This document shows, in pieces, positions 6,698-13,420 of a DNA stretch of 16,899 nucleotides. Each line of letters opens with the position of its first letter. Within the stretch, counting starts at the first letter, position 1. A model generated the notes under the pieces. The model ran no database searches. It was not told where the DNA came from and worked only from the letters and a program-made list of their open reading frames with translations. A program made the position numbers and the translations under genes. The DNA is from an uncultured Burkholderiaceae bacterium (GTDB lineage: Bacteria; Pseudomonadota; Gammaproteobacteria; Burkholderiales; Burkholderiaceae_C), in NCBI GenBank assembly GCA_938022295.1, contig CALIDR010000083.1, positions 1 to 16,899 of the forward strand, written 5' to 3'.

Positions 6698-8484
6698 CGA
6701 AGCCCGCCCAGCCCGCAGGCGACGCGACGCCGCCGGCCCCCGAAGTGCGCGACGTGCCGCCGCCGGTCCTCGAAGTGCGCGACGTGCCGCCGCGCGTGGC
6801 CTTCGCGCTCGAGCAGGCCGGCGTGCACCCGCTGCTCGCGCGCCTGTACGCCGCGCGCGGCATCCGCAGCGCCGACGAGCTCGACGACGCGCTCGAGCAC
6901 CTGCTGCCGCCCGCCACGCTGCTCGGCGCCGACGCCGCCGCGGCGCTGCTCGCCGACGCGATCGCCGCGCGCCGGCGCATCTGCGTCGTCGCCGACTACG
7001 ACTGCGACGGCGCCACCGCCTGCGCGGTCGCGCTGCGCGGGCTGAAGCTGCTCGGCGCCGAGCCGGCGACGCTGCACTACGTCGTGCCCGACCGCGCGCG
7101 CCACGGCTACGGCCTCACGCCCGCGATCGTCGACCTCGCGCGCGAGCGCGTGCCCGGTGGCCCGCAGCTGCTGGTGACGGTCGACAACGGCATCGCGAGC
7201 CTGGCCGGCGTCGCGTACGCGCGTGCGCTCGGCATCGACGTGCTCGTCACCGACCACCACCTGCCGGCGCGCGAGGGCGACGCCGTCGTGCTGCCCGAGG
7301 CCAACGTCGTCGTCGACCCGAACCAGCCCGGCTGCGCGTTCGCGAGCAAGGCGATCGCGGGCGTCGGCGTGATGTTCTACGTGCTGCTCGCGCTGCGCGC
7401 CGAGCTGCGCCGGCGCGGCGCGTTCGCCGCCGGCGCGCAGCCGCGCCTGGACACGCTGCTCGACCTCGTCGCGCTCGGCACCGTGGCCGACGTCGTGCGG
7501 CTCGACGCCAACAACCGCCGTCTCGTCGCCCAGGGCCTGAAGCGCATCCGCGCCGGACGGATGCAGCCGGGGGTGGCGGCCCTCTTCGCCGCCGCCGGGC
7601 GCGACCCGGCGCGCGCCGGCACGTTCGACTTCGGCTTCGCGCTCGGCCCGCGCATCAACGCCGCCGGGCGGCTGGCCGACATGACGCTCGGCATCGAGTG
7701 CCTGCTCGCCGACGAGCCGGGCCGGGCCGCCGAGCTCGCGCGCGCGCTCGACGCGATCAACCGCGAGCGCCGGCAGGTCGAGTCGGGCATGCGCGAGCAG
7801 GCCGAGTTGCAGCTCGACGCGCTGCTGCCGGCGGGCGCACCGCCACCGGCGCTGGCGCTGTTCGACCCGACGTTCCACGAAGGCGTCGTCGGCATCGTCG
7901 CCGGCCGGCTGAAGGACCGCCTGCACCGCCCGACCTTCGTCTTCGCGCGCGGGGCCGACGGCTGGCTCAAGGGCTCGGGGCGGTCGATCGCGGGTTTCCA
8001 CCTGCGCGACGCGCTCGACCTCGTCAGCAAGCGCGAGCCCGACCTGCTGCAGCGCTTCGGCGGCCACGCGATGGCGGCCGGCTGCACGCTCGCCGAGGCG
8101 CAGTTCGAGCGCTTCGCCGCCGCGTTCGCGCGCGTGGCCGCCGAGTGGCTCGACGAGGCGACGCTGCAGCAGCGCGTGCGCACCGACGGCCCGCTGCCCG
8201 TCGAGTACTTCGACCTCGCCACCGTGCGCACGCTCGATGCCCAGGTCTGGGGGCCGGCGTTCGAGCCGCCGCTGTTCTGCGACGACGTCGTCGTGCTCGC
8301 GCAGCGCCTGGTCGGCGAGCGCCACCTGAAACTGCGCCTGCGCCACCAGGGCGTCGAGCGCGACGCGATCTGGTTCGGCCGCACCGAACCGCTGCCCGAA
8401 CGCGCGCGGCTGGCGTACCGCCTGAGCCTGGACGAATACCAGGGCCAGCCGCGGGTGCAGATGGTCGTCGAGAGCGGCGGCTGA
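6694..8484 (+). CDS. recJ: Single-stranded-DNA-specific exonuclease RecJ
   Basis: A 596-residue DHH-superfamily 5'-3' ssDNA exonuclease used in RecF-pathway recombination and mismatch repair. Motif I is DYDCDGATA (101-109), motif II VDNGIAS (about 163-169) and motif III TDHH (186-189). These are followed by GTVADVV (262-268), GPRINAAGR (318-326) and the DHHA1 motif GGHAMAAG (456-463), with the C-terminal OB-like region after that. The start chosen is GTG 6694, overlapping the upstream stop by 4 bp. No other start codon lies between it and the conserved ALEQAGVHPLLARLYAARG except valine codons inside a duplicated decapeptide (residues 16-35), so the N-terminal extension of about 35 residues is probable rather than certain. 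Confidence 0.96.
   Translation: MTKPAQPAGDATPPAPEVRDVPPPVLEVRDVPPRVAFALEQAGVHPLLARLYAARGIRSADELDDALEHLLPPATLLGADAAAALLADAIAARRRICVVADYDCDGATACAVALRGLKLLGAEPATLHYVVPDRARHGYGLTPAIVDLARERVPGGPQLLVTVDNGIASLAGVAYARALGIDVLVTDHHLPAREGDAVVLPEANVVVDPNQPGCAFASKAIAGVGVMFYVLLALRAELRRRGAFAAGAQPRLDTLLDLVALGTVADVVRLDANNRRLVAQGLKRIRAGRMQPGVAALFAAAGRDPARAGTFDFGFALGPRINAAGRLADMTLGIECLLADEPGRAAELARALDAINRERRQVESGMREQAELQLDALLPAGAPPPALALFDPTFHEGVVGIVAGRLKDRLHRPTFVFARGADGWLKGSGRSIAGFHLRDALDLVSKREPDLLQRFGGHAMAAGCTLAEAQFERFAAAFARVAAEWLDEATLQQRVRTDGPLPVEYFDLATVRTLDAQVWGPAFEPPLFCDDVVVLAQRLVGERHLKLRLRHQGVERDAIWFGRTEPLPERARLAYRLSLDEYQGQPRVQMVVESGG
6739..6798 (+). repeat. Two tandem 30-bp copies at the 5' end of recJ
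   Basis: Period 30 bp: a 22-base block starting CGAAGTGCGCGACGTGCCG occurs at 6741-6762 and again, identical, at 6771-6792. It encodes PEVRDVPPPV followed by LEVRDVPPRV in RecJ residues 16-35. The reading frame is kept. It looks like a recent in-frame tandem duplication in the non-conserved N-terminus. Confidence 0.85.
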
Positions 8485-8551
8485 CGCGGTCGGGCGAACT
8501 TCCGCCGCCACCGGCCGTCATACGGTTTCCTGCCCACACCGAGGGAGTTCC

Positions 8552-9670
8552 ATGCGCCTTCCGATCGCCTTGTTGGGCGGCGTGCTCGCCGCCGCGCTGG
8601 GCCTGCCGCCCGCCCACGCCGACGACGGCGCGCTGAAGCCGGTCACCGTCGCCCGCGGCCTGCAGAACCCGTGGGCGCTCGCGTTCCTGCCCGACGGCCG
8701 CTACCTCGTCACCGAGCGCCCCGGGCGCATGCGCATCGTCGAACGCGACGGCACGCTCGGCGCGCCGCTCGCCGGCCTGCCGCCGATCGTCGCCGGCGGC
8801 CAGGGCGGGCTGCTCGACGTCGTGCTGCACCCGCAGTTCGCCGACAACCGCCTCGTCTACTGGAGCTACAGCGAGCCGGCGCCGGCCGGCGAAAGCGGCA
8901 ACAGCACGGCGGTGGCGCGCGGGCGCCTGGAGGGCAACGCGCTCGTCGACGTGCAGGTGATCTTCCGCCAGCAGCCGAAGGTCGCGAGCAGCCACCACTT
9001 CGGCTCGCGGCTCGTGTTCGCGCCCGACGGCCGGCTGTTCGTCGGGCTGGGCGACCGCTTCTCGCGCAAGGACGACGCGCAGACGCTCGACAACCACCAC
9101 GGCAAGATCGTGCGCCTCGAGGCCGACGGCAAGGTGCCGCCCGACAACCCCTACGTCGGCCGCGCCGGCGCGCGGCCCGAGATCTGGAGCTACGGCCACC
9201 GCAACATCCAGGGCATGGCGCTGCAGCCCGGCACCAACGCGCTGTGGGCGACCGAGCACGGCCCGCAGGGCGGCGACGAACTCAACCGCATCGAGCCGGC
9301 GCGCAACTACGGCTGGCCGGTGATCACCTACGGCCGCAACTACGGCACCGGCACCAGGATCGGCGAGGGCACGACGCGCGCCGACGTCGTGCCGCCGGTG
9401 GCGCACTGGGTGCCGACCTCGATCGCGCCGAGCGGCATGGCGTTCGTCACCGGCGACCGCTACCCCGGCTGGAGGGGCAGCGTGCTGATCGGCGCGCTGC
9501 GCAGCCAGGAACTGGTGCGCCTCGAACTCGACGGCGACCGCGTCGTGCGCGAGGAGCGGCTGCTCGGCAACTTCAACGCCCGCATCCGCGACGTGCGGCA
9601 GGGCCCCGACGGCTGGGTCTACCTGCTGACCGACAGTGCCGACGGGCGCATCGTGCGCCTCGAGCGCTGA
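8552..9670 (+). CDS. yliI: Periplasmic PQQ-dependent aldose sugar dehydrogenase (Asd/YliI family)
   Basis: A 372-residue six-bladed beta-propeller enzyme of the soluble glucose/sorbosone dehydrogenase family. It has a Sec signal peptide MRLPIALLGGVLAAALGLPPAHA with likely cleavage after residue 23. Family stretches are GLQNPWALAFLPDGR (36-50), ASSHHFGSRLVFAPDG (145-160, with H149 the likely catalytic base by position), YGHRNIQG (214-221), EHGPQGGDE (235-243) and NYGWP (252-256). It oxidises aldose sugars with PQQ and passes electrons to the respiratory chain. GAGGGAG at 8541-8547 is the SD. No PQQ-synthesis gene is in the window. It converges on the small membrane-protein gene with only 4 bp between stops. 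Confidence 0.93.
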   Translation: MRLPIALLGGVLAAALGLPPAHADDGALKPVTVARGLQNPWALAFLPDGRYLVTERPGRMRIVERDGTLGAPLAGLPPIVAGGQGGLLDVVLHPQFADNRLVYWSYSEPAPAGESGNSTAVARGRLEGNALVDVQVIFRQQPKVASSHHFGSRLVFAPDGRLFVGLGDRFSRKDDAQTLDNHHGKIVRLEADGKVPPDNPYVGRAGARPEIWSYGHRNIQGMALQPGTNALWATEHGPQGGDELNRIEPARNYGWPVITYGRNYGTGTRIGEGTTRADVVPPVAHWVPTSIAPSGMAFVTGDRYPGWRGSVLIGALRSQELVRLELDGDRVVREERLLGNFNARIRDVRQGPDGWVYLLTDSADGRIVRLER

Positions 9671-9674
9671 CCGC

Positions 9675-9959
9675 TCACCGCTCGCGCCCGCCCGGCTTCT
9701 CGCGCGGATACCGCAGGTCCTGCGGGCGGCGCATGCGCGCCGCGATCTGCGCGATGTCGGGCGGGTCGAGCGAGCACACCGCCATCACCGCCACCGGCAG
9801 CAACGCAGCGACCAGCACGAACAGGTCGCCCTCGTCCAGCAGCACGGCGGCCACCGGCAGCGCGGCCAGCGCGCCCATCAGCGCGTCGACGAGCGCCGGG
9901 CGCCGGCGCGCGCCCCTCGCCCGCGAGGGCGGCGGCGGGCCGTCGGCAGGCGTGGACAA
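9675..9959 (-). CDS. Small two-TM hypothetical membrane protein (TTG start)
   Basis: A 94-residue protein that I do not recognise. It has a basic Pro/Arg-rich N-terminus, two hydrophobic segments (about 24-41 and 46-64) joined by an acidic turn (DEGD), and a charged tail DIAQIAARMRRPQDLRYPREKPGGRER. It exactly fills the space between the dehydrogenase stop (4 bp away) and the divergent rnm gene (24 bp away). The TTG start is supported by a strong GGGAGG SD (minus strand of 9966-9971) six bases upstream. An in-frame ATG at residue 28 would remove most of the first TM segment. Small size and GC-rich sequence mean a chance ORF is still possible, but the SD, topology and fit favour a gene. Confidence 0.62.
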   Translation of the reverse strand: MSTPADGPPPPSRARGARRRPALVDALMGALAALPVAAVLLDEGDLFVLVAALLPVAVMAVCSLDPPDIAQIAARMRRPQDLRYPREKPGGRER

Positions 9960-9971
9960 GGAGCCCCTCCC

Positions 9972-9977
9972 TACAAT
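9972..9977 (+). promoter_or_regulatory. -10-like TACAAT six bases before the rnm GTG
   Basis: TACAAT (5 of 6 matches to the sigma-70 -10 consensus) ends at 9977. The predicted start of transcription is about 9984, the first base of the GTG start codon, so the mRNA would be leaderless. A TGGACA lies at 9953-9958 but the 13-bp spacing is too short for a normal -35. The opposite strand of the neighbouring bases is the SD of the divergent small-protein gene. Confidence 0.4.
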
Positions 9978-9983
9978 CCCGAA

Positions 9984-10850
9984 GTGATCGACACCAGCTT
10001 ACTCAATGCCGACCTTCATTGCCACTCGGACGTCTCCGACGGCACGCTGAGCCCGCCCGCGCTCGCCGCCCGGGCGCGCGCCAACGGCGTCGAGCTGTGG
10101 TCGCTGACCGACCACGACGAAGTCGGCGGCCAGCGGGCCGCACGCGACGCGGCGCTGGCACTCGGCCTGCCGTACCTCACCGGCTGCGAGATCTCGGTCA
10201 GCTTCGCCGGCGAGACGGTGCACGTGATAGGGCTGGGCTTCGACGCCGACGACCCGGCTCTCGTCGAAGGCCTGGCGCGCGTGCGCGGCGGCCGCGAACG
10301 GCGCGCGCGCGCGATGGCGGCCGACCTCGCGCGGGTGGGCATCGGCGGCGCGTTCGAGGGCGCGCTGAAGCACGTCGGCAATCCGGACCTGATCTCGCGC
10401 ACGCACTTCGCGCGCTTCCTCGTCGACAGCGGCGTGTGCAGCGACACCCACGACGTGTTCCGCCGCTACCTGACCGAGGGCAAGCCGGGCTACGTGCCGC
10501 ACCACTGGGCCGGCCTCGGCGAGGCGGTGCGCTGGATCACCGGCGCCGGCGGCGTGGCCGTCGTCGCCCACCCGGCGCGCTACCGCTTCTCGCCGACCGC
10601 CGAGTACGCGCTGTTCAGCGAGTTCCACGCCCACGGCGGGCGCGGCATCGAAGTCGTCACCGGCAGCCACACCGCCGCCGAGGTCGCGACCTACACCGAG
10701 ATCGCGCTCGAGTTCGGCCTGCACGCCTCGCGCGGCAGCGACTTCCATGACCCGCGCGAGAGCCGCACCGACCTCGGGATGCTGCCCGACCTGCCCGGCC
10801 GCCTGCGCCCGGTGTGGGAACTGCTAGCGCACCGCGTGATCCACCCTTGA
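9984..10850 (+). CDS. rnm: PHP-family 5'-3' exoribonuclease / 3',5'-nucleoside bisphosphate phosphatase (RNase AM, YciV)
   Basis: A 288-residue PHP-domain metalloenzyme. Metal ligands are visible in order: D10-LHCHS (H12, H14) with SDG (D19), TDHD (H44, D45), GCEIS (E69), H80 in VHVIGLG, VVAHPARY (H196) and GSDFHDP (D253, H255). The NADLHCHSxVSDGTL opening and overall length match YciV/Rnm, which trims the 5' ends of rRNAs and removes the 3' phosphate of 3',5'-bisphosphates. The start is GTG 9984; the nearby ATG at 10006 is out of frame and no other start precedes the first ligand. There is no SD. The PHP assignment is certain; RNase AM rather than a related PHP phosphatase is likely. Confidence 0.9.
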   Translation: MIDTSLLNADLHCHSDVSDGTLSPPALAARARANGVELWSLTDHDEVGGQRAARDAALALGLPYLTGCEISVSFAGETVHVIGLGFDADDPALVEGLARVRGGRERRARAMAADLARVGIGGAFEGALKHVGNPDLISRTHFARFLVDSGVCSDTHDVFRRYLTEGKPGYVPHHWAGLGEAVRWITGAGGVAVVAHPARYRFSPTAEYALFSEFHAHGGRGIEVVTGSHTAAEVATYTEIALEFGLHASRGSDFHDPRESRTDLGMLPDLPGRLRPVWELLAHRVIHP

Positions 10851-10882
10851 CCGCGCGTGCGTGCCGGTCGGCCGCGCGGCGG

Positions 10883-10911
10883 TGGCCAGCGCCGCTCGCG
10901 GCGCCTATGAT
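10883..10911 (+). promoter_or_regulatory. Putative sigma-70 promoter for the NfeD-slipin operon
   Basis: TGGCCA (10883-10888, 4 of 6 to TTGACA), a 17-bp spacer and TATGAT (10906-10911, 5 of 6). Predicted transcription start is near 10918, giving a leader of about 9 nt (GGGAAAACG) before the ATG at 10927. It lies in the 76-bp gap after rnm. It supports ATG 10927 over the in-frame GTG at 10861, which would lie upstream of the promoter. Confidence 0.45.
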
Positions 10912-10926
10912 GCGAGCGGGAAAACG

Positions 10927-12393
10927 ATGAAGTCCCTGTTGTTCCCCTCCCCTGCCGATGCGCTGCGCCGCCTGCTGTGGCTCGCGATCGCGATGGTCGG
11001 CGCCTCCTGGTGGCTCGCCGGCAGCGCGACCGGCCAGACCGCGGCCACGCGCACCGCCTTCGTGCTGACGATCGACGGCGCGATCGGCCCGGCGAGCGCC
11101 GACTACTTCAAGCGCGGCCTGGCCAAGGCGCGAGACGCCGGCGCAGCGGCCGTCGTGCTGCAGATCGACACCCCGGGCGGCCTGGACACGTCGATGCGAG
11201 AGATCATCCGCGAGATCCTCGCCTCGCCGCTGCCGGTGCTGAGCTACGTCGCCCCGAGCGGCGCCCGCGCGGCGAGCGCCGGCACCTACATCCTCTACGC
11301 GAGCCACGTCGCGGCGATGGCGCCGGGCACCAACCTCGGCGCCGCGACGCCGGTGCAGATCGGCGGCGGCGGCATGCCGCTGCCCGGCCAGCCGGCAGAA
11401 GAGCCGAGGAAGGCCGACAAGGCAGACGAAAGCGCCAGCGCGCCGGCCGGCGACGGCGCCACGCGCAGCCCGCGCCGCGGCTCGAGCGCGATGGAAGCCA
11501 AGGTGACGAACGACGCCGTGGCCTACATCCGGTCGCTCGCCGAACTGCACGGCCGCAACGCCGACTGGGCCGAAGCGGCGGTGCGCGACGCGGCGAGCCT
11601 GGCCGCCGAAGCCGCACTCGAGCGCAACGTGATCGACATGGTGGCCACCAGCATCGCCGACCTGCTCGAGAAGGCGCACGGGCGAGAGGTCAGGCTCGGC
11701 GAGGCGCGGCTGACGCTGGACACCAAGGGCCTGGCGATCGAGCGCCTCGACCCCGACTGGCGCTCGCGGCTGCTCGGCGCGATCACGAACCCGAACCTGG
11801 CGCTGATCCTGATGCTGGTGGGCATCTACGGGCTGATCTTCGAGTTCATGAACCCCGGCGCGCTGGTGCCGGGCACGGTCGGGGCGATCTGCCTGCTGCT
11901 CGGGCTGTATGCGCTGTCGGCGCTGCCGGTCAACTACGTCGGCGCGGCGCTGCTGCTGCTGGGCATCGCGCTGATGGTGGCCGAGGCGTTCACGCCGTCG
12001 CTGGGCGTGCTCGGCATCGGCGGCGTGATCGCGTTCGTGTTCGGCGCGATGCTGCTGTTCGACGCCGACGCACCGGGCTTCGGCGTGTCGCTGCCGCTGG
12101 TGGGCGGCATCGCGCTGGCGAGCCTCGGCCTGACGATGCTGATCGTGCGCCTGGCGCTGAAGTCTCGCCGCAGCCGCGTCGTGACCGGTGCCGAGGCGCT
12201 CGTCGGCACCGAGGGCCGGGTGCTCGACTGGCGCGGCCGCGCCGGCCACGTGTTCGCGATGGGCGAGCGCTGGGCCGCCGACGGCCCGGCCGACCTGCAG
12301 CCCGGCCAGGCCGTGCGCATCACCGCCGTCCATGGGCTGCAGGTCACGGTGGAGCCGACGACGGCGGCGTACCCGACGCCGCAGACCCCATGA
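10927..12393 (+). CDS. nfeD: Membrane-bound NfeD-family ClpP-class serine protease (long NfeD, 1510-type)
   Basis: A 488-residue protein. An N-terminal signal or anchor (about 14-36) is followed by a ClpP/SppA-like protease domain (about 43-250) with IDTPGGLD (80-87), the nucleophile Ser118 in ARAASAGTYI and the general base Lys192 in EAKVTNDA, i.e. a Ser-Lys dyad. Then come four to five TM helices (about 289-410) and a soluble NfeD OB-fold tail (about 415-478, GTEGRVLDW to HGLQVTVEP). A Gly/Pro then Lys/Glu/Ala/Ser-rich insert (about 145-187) separates nucleophile and base, far longer than in the archaeal PH1510 protein. Archaeal homologues cleave the hydrophobic tail of the stomatin encoded next to them, and here too a slipin follows with an ATGA overlap. 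Confidence 0.93.
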   Translation: MKSLLFPSPADALRRLLWLAIAMVGASWWLAGSATGQTAATRTAFVLTIDGAIGPASADYFKRGLAKARDAGAAAVVLQIDTPGGLDTSMREIIREILASPLPVLSYVAPSGARAASAGTYILYASHVAAMAPGTNLGAATPVQIGGGGMPLPGQPAEEPRKADKADESASAPAGDGATRSPRRGSSAMEAKVTNDAVAYIRSLAELHGRNADWAEAAVRDAASLAAEAALERNVIDMVATSIADLLEKAHGREVRLGEARLTLDTKGLAIERLDPDWRSRLLGAITNPNLALILMLVGIYGLIFEFMNPGALVPGTVGAICLLLGLYALSALPVNYVGAALLLLGIALMVAEAFTPSLGVLGIGGVIAFVFGAMLLFDADAPGFGVSLPLVGGIALASLGLTMLIVRLALKSRRSRVVTGAEALVGTEGRVLDWRGRAGHVFAMGERWAADGPADLQPGQAVRITAVHGLQVTVEPTTAAYPTPQTP

Positions 12394-13205
12394 ACGACCC
12401 CCTCGAAAGCCTCGACATGATCTTCGACCTGGCGTTCTACCTGCCCTTCGTCGTGCTCGCCGCCGTCGTGCTGGCGGCGTCGATCCGCGTGCTGCGCGAA
12501 TACGAACGCGGCGTCGTCTTCACGCTCGGGCGCTTCACCGGCGTCAAGGGGCCGGGCCTGATCCTGCTCGTGCCCTACATCCAGCAGATGGTGCGCGTCG
12601 ACCTGCGGGTGGCCGTGCTCGACGTGCCGAGCCAGGACGTGATCTCGCGCGACAACGTCTCGGTCAAGGTCAACGCGATCATCTTCTTCCGCGTCGTCGA
12701 CCCTGGCAAGGCGGTGGTGCAGGTGCAGAACTACCACCAGGCCACGAGCGAGCTGGCGCAGACGACGCTGCGCTCGGTGCTCGGCAAGCACGAGCTCGAC
12801 GAGCTGCTCGCCGAGCGCGACAAGATGAACAACGACATCCAGGAGATCCTCGACCAGCAGACCGACGCCTGGGGCATCAAGGTCGCCAACGTCGAACTCA
12901 AGCACATCGACCTCGGCGAGAGCATGGTGCGCGTGATGGCCCGCCAGGCCGAGGCCGAGCGCGAGCGGCGCGCCAAGATCATCAACGCCGAGGGCGAGGA
13001 ACAGGCGGCGCAGAAGCTGCTCGAGGCGGCGCGCATCCTCGGCGCCGCGCCGGAGGCGATGCAGCTGCGCTACCTCAGCACGCTGGCCACGATCGGCATG
13101 CAGAACAGCTCGACGATCGTGTTCCCGTTCCCGACCGAGTTCGGGCAGCTGCTGCAGAAGATGAGCGAGAGGGCCCGCCAAGCCGGCCCGGGCGCCGCGG
13201 CCTGA
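12390..13205 (+). CDS. Slipin / stomatin-like SPFH (band 7) membrane protein
   Basis: A 271-residue protein with one N-terminal hydrophobic segment (about 15-33) and the prohibitin-homology domain starting REYERGVVFTLGRF (36-49). This continues through DLRVAVLDVPSQDVISRDNVSVKVNA to WGIKVANVELKHIDL, then an Ala/Glu/Arg-rich coiled coil (about 180-220, RQAEAERERRAKIINAEGE) and a hydrophobic tail TIVFPFPTE. Slipins oligomerise at the membrane and organise lipid domains; the NfeD protease encoded just upstream is the expected partner. The ATG at 12390 overlaps the nfeD stop (ATGA) and is chosen for coupling; the in-frame ATG at 12417 would give 262 residues and is equally close to the usual family start. 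Confidence 0.95.
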   Translation: MNDPLESLDMIFDLAFYLPFVVLAAVVLAASIRVLREYERGVVFTLGRFTGVKGPGLILLVPYIQQMVRVDLRVAVLDVPSQDVISRDNVSVKVNAIIFFRVVDPGKAVVQVQNYHQATSELAQTTLRSVLGKHELDELLAERDKMNNDIQEILDQQTDAWGIKVANVELKHIDLGESMVRVMARQAEAERERRAKIINAEGEEQAAQKLLEAARILGAAPEAMQLRYLSTLATIGMQNSSTIVFPFPTEFGQLLQKMSERARQAGPGAAA

Positions 13206-13420
13206 CCCGACCGGCCGGCACGGCGGGCACACCCCGCCGAACGGCAGGCGGACGCCGTCCACCGCTGCGACATCGTGTTGCCGGCAGCGCTCGGCGCGGC
13301 GCGCGATCGGCCGCACCCCGGCCCGGGGCCGGCTCATCGTTCGTCGTGACGATGCCTGCGCCCATGCCGCTGCCTAGAGTCGCGTTGCCAATTTCGGCAG
13401 CAACTCTCGGGAGATGCGAC
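13206..13420 (+). other. 215-bp intergenic region before the lipoprotein gene
   Basis: No coding sequence is supported here. It contains a short GC hairpin CCCCG-GCC-CGGGG (13316-13328) without a T-run and a small inverted repeat TCGTC-GT-GACGA (13341-13352). It also holds a bulged dyad pairing AGAG/TTGC (13376-13388) with GCAACTCT (13400-13407), just upstream of the SD GGGAG (13409-13413). The last could form a leader stem-loop in the lipoprotein mRNA. No convincing promoter hexamers were found. Confidence 0.4.

Noticed and set aside
5698..8511. 937-residue open frame on the - strand opposite recJ
   Set aside because: Composition is Arg/Ala/Asp/His repetitive, typical of the antisense frame of a high-GC gene; the + strand has all RecJ motifs.
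9953..9977. Full -35/-10 promoter TGGACA...TACAAT for rnm
   Set aside because: Spacer is only 13 bp, too short for a standard sigma-70 promoter; only the -10-like element was kept.
10657..12333. 558-residue - frame opposite nfeD
   Set aside because: Shadow frame; nfeD has catalytic dyad, TM helices and OB-fold in the right order.
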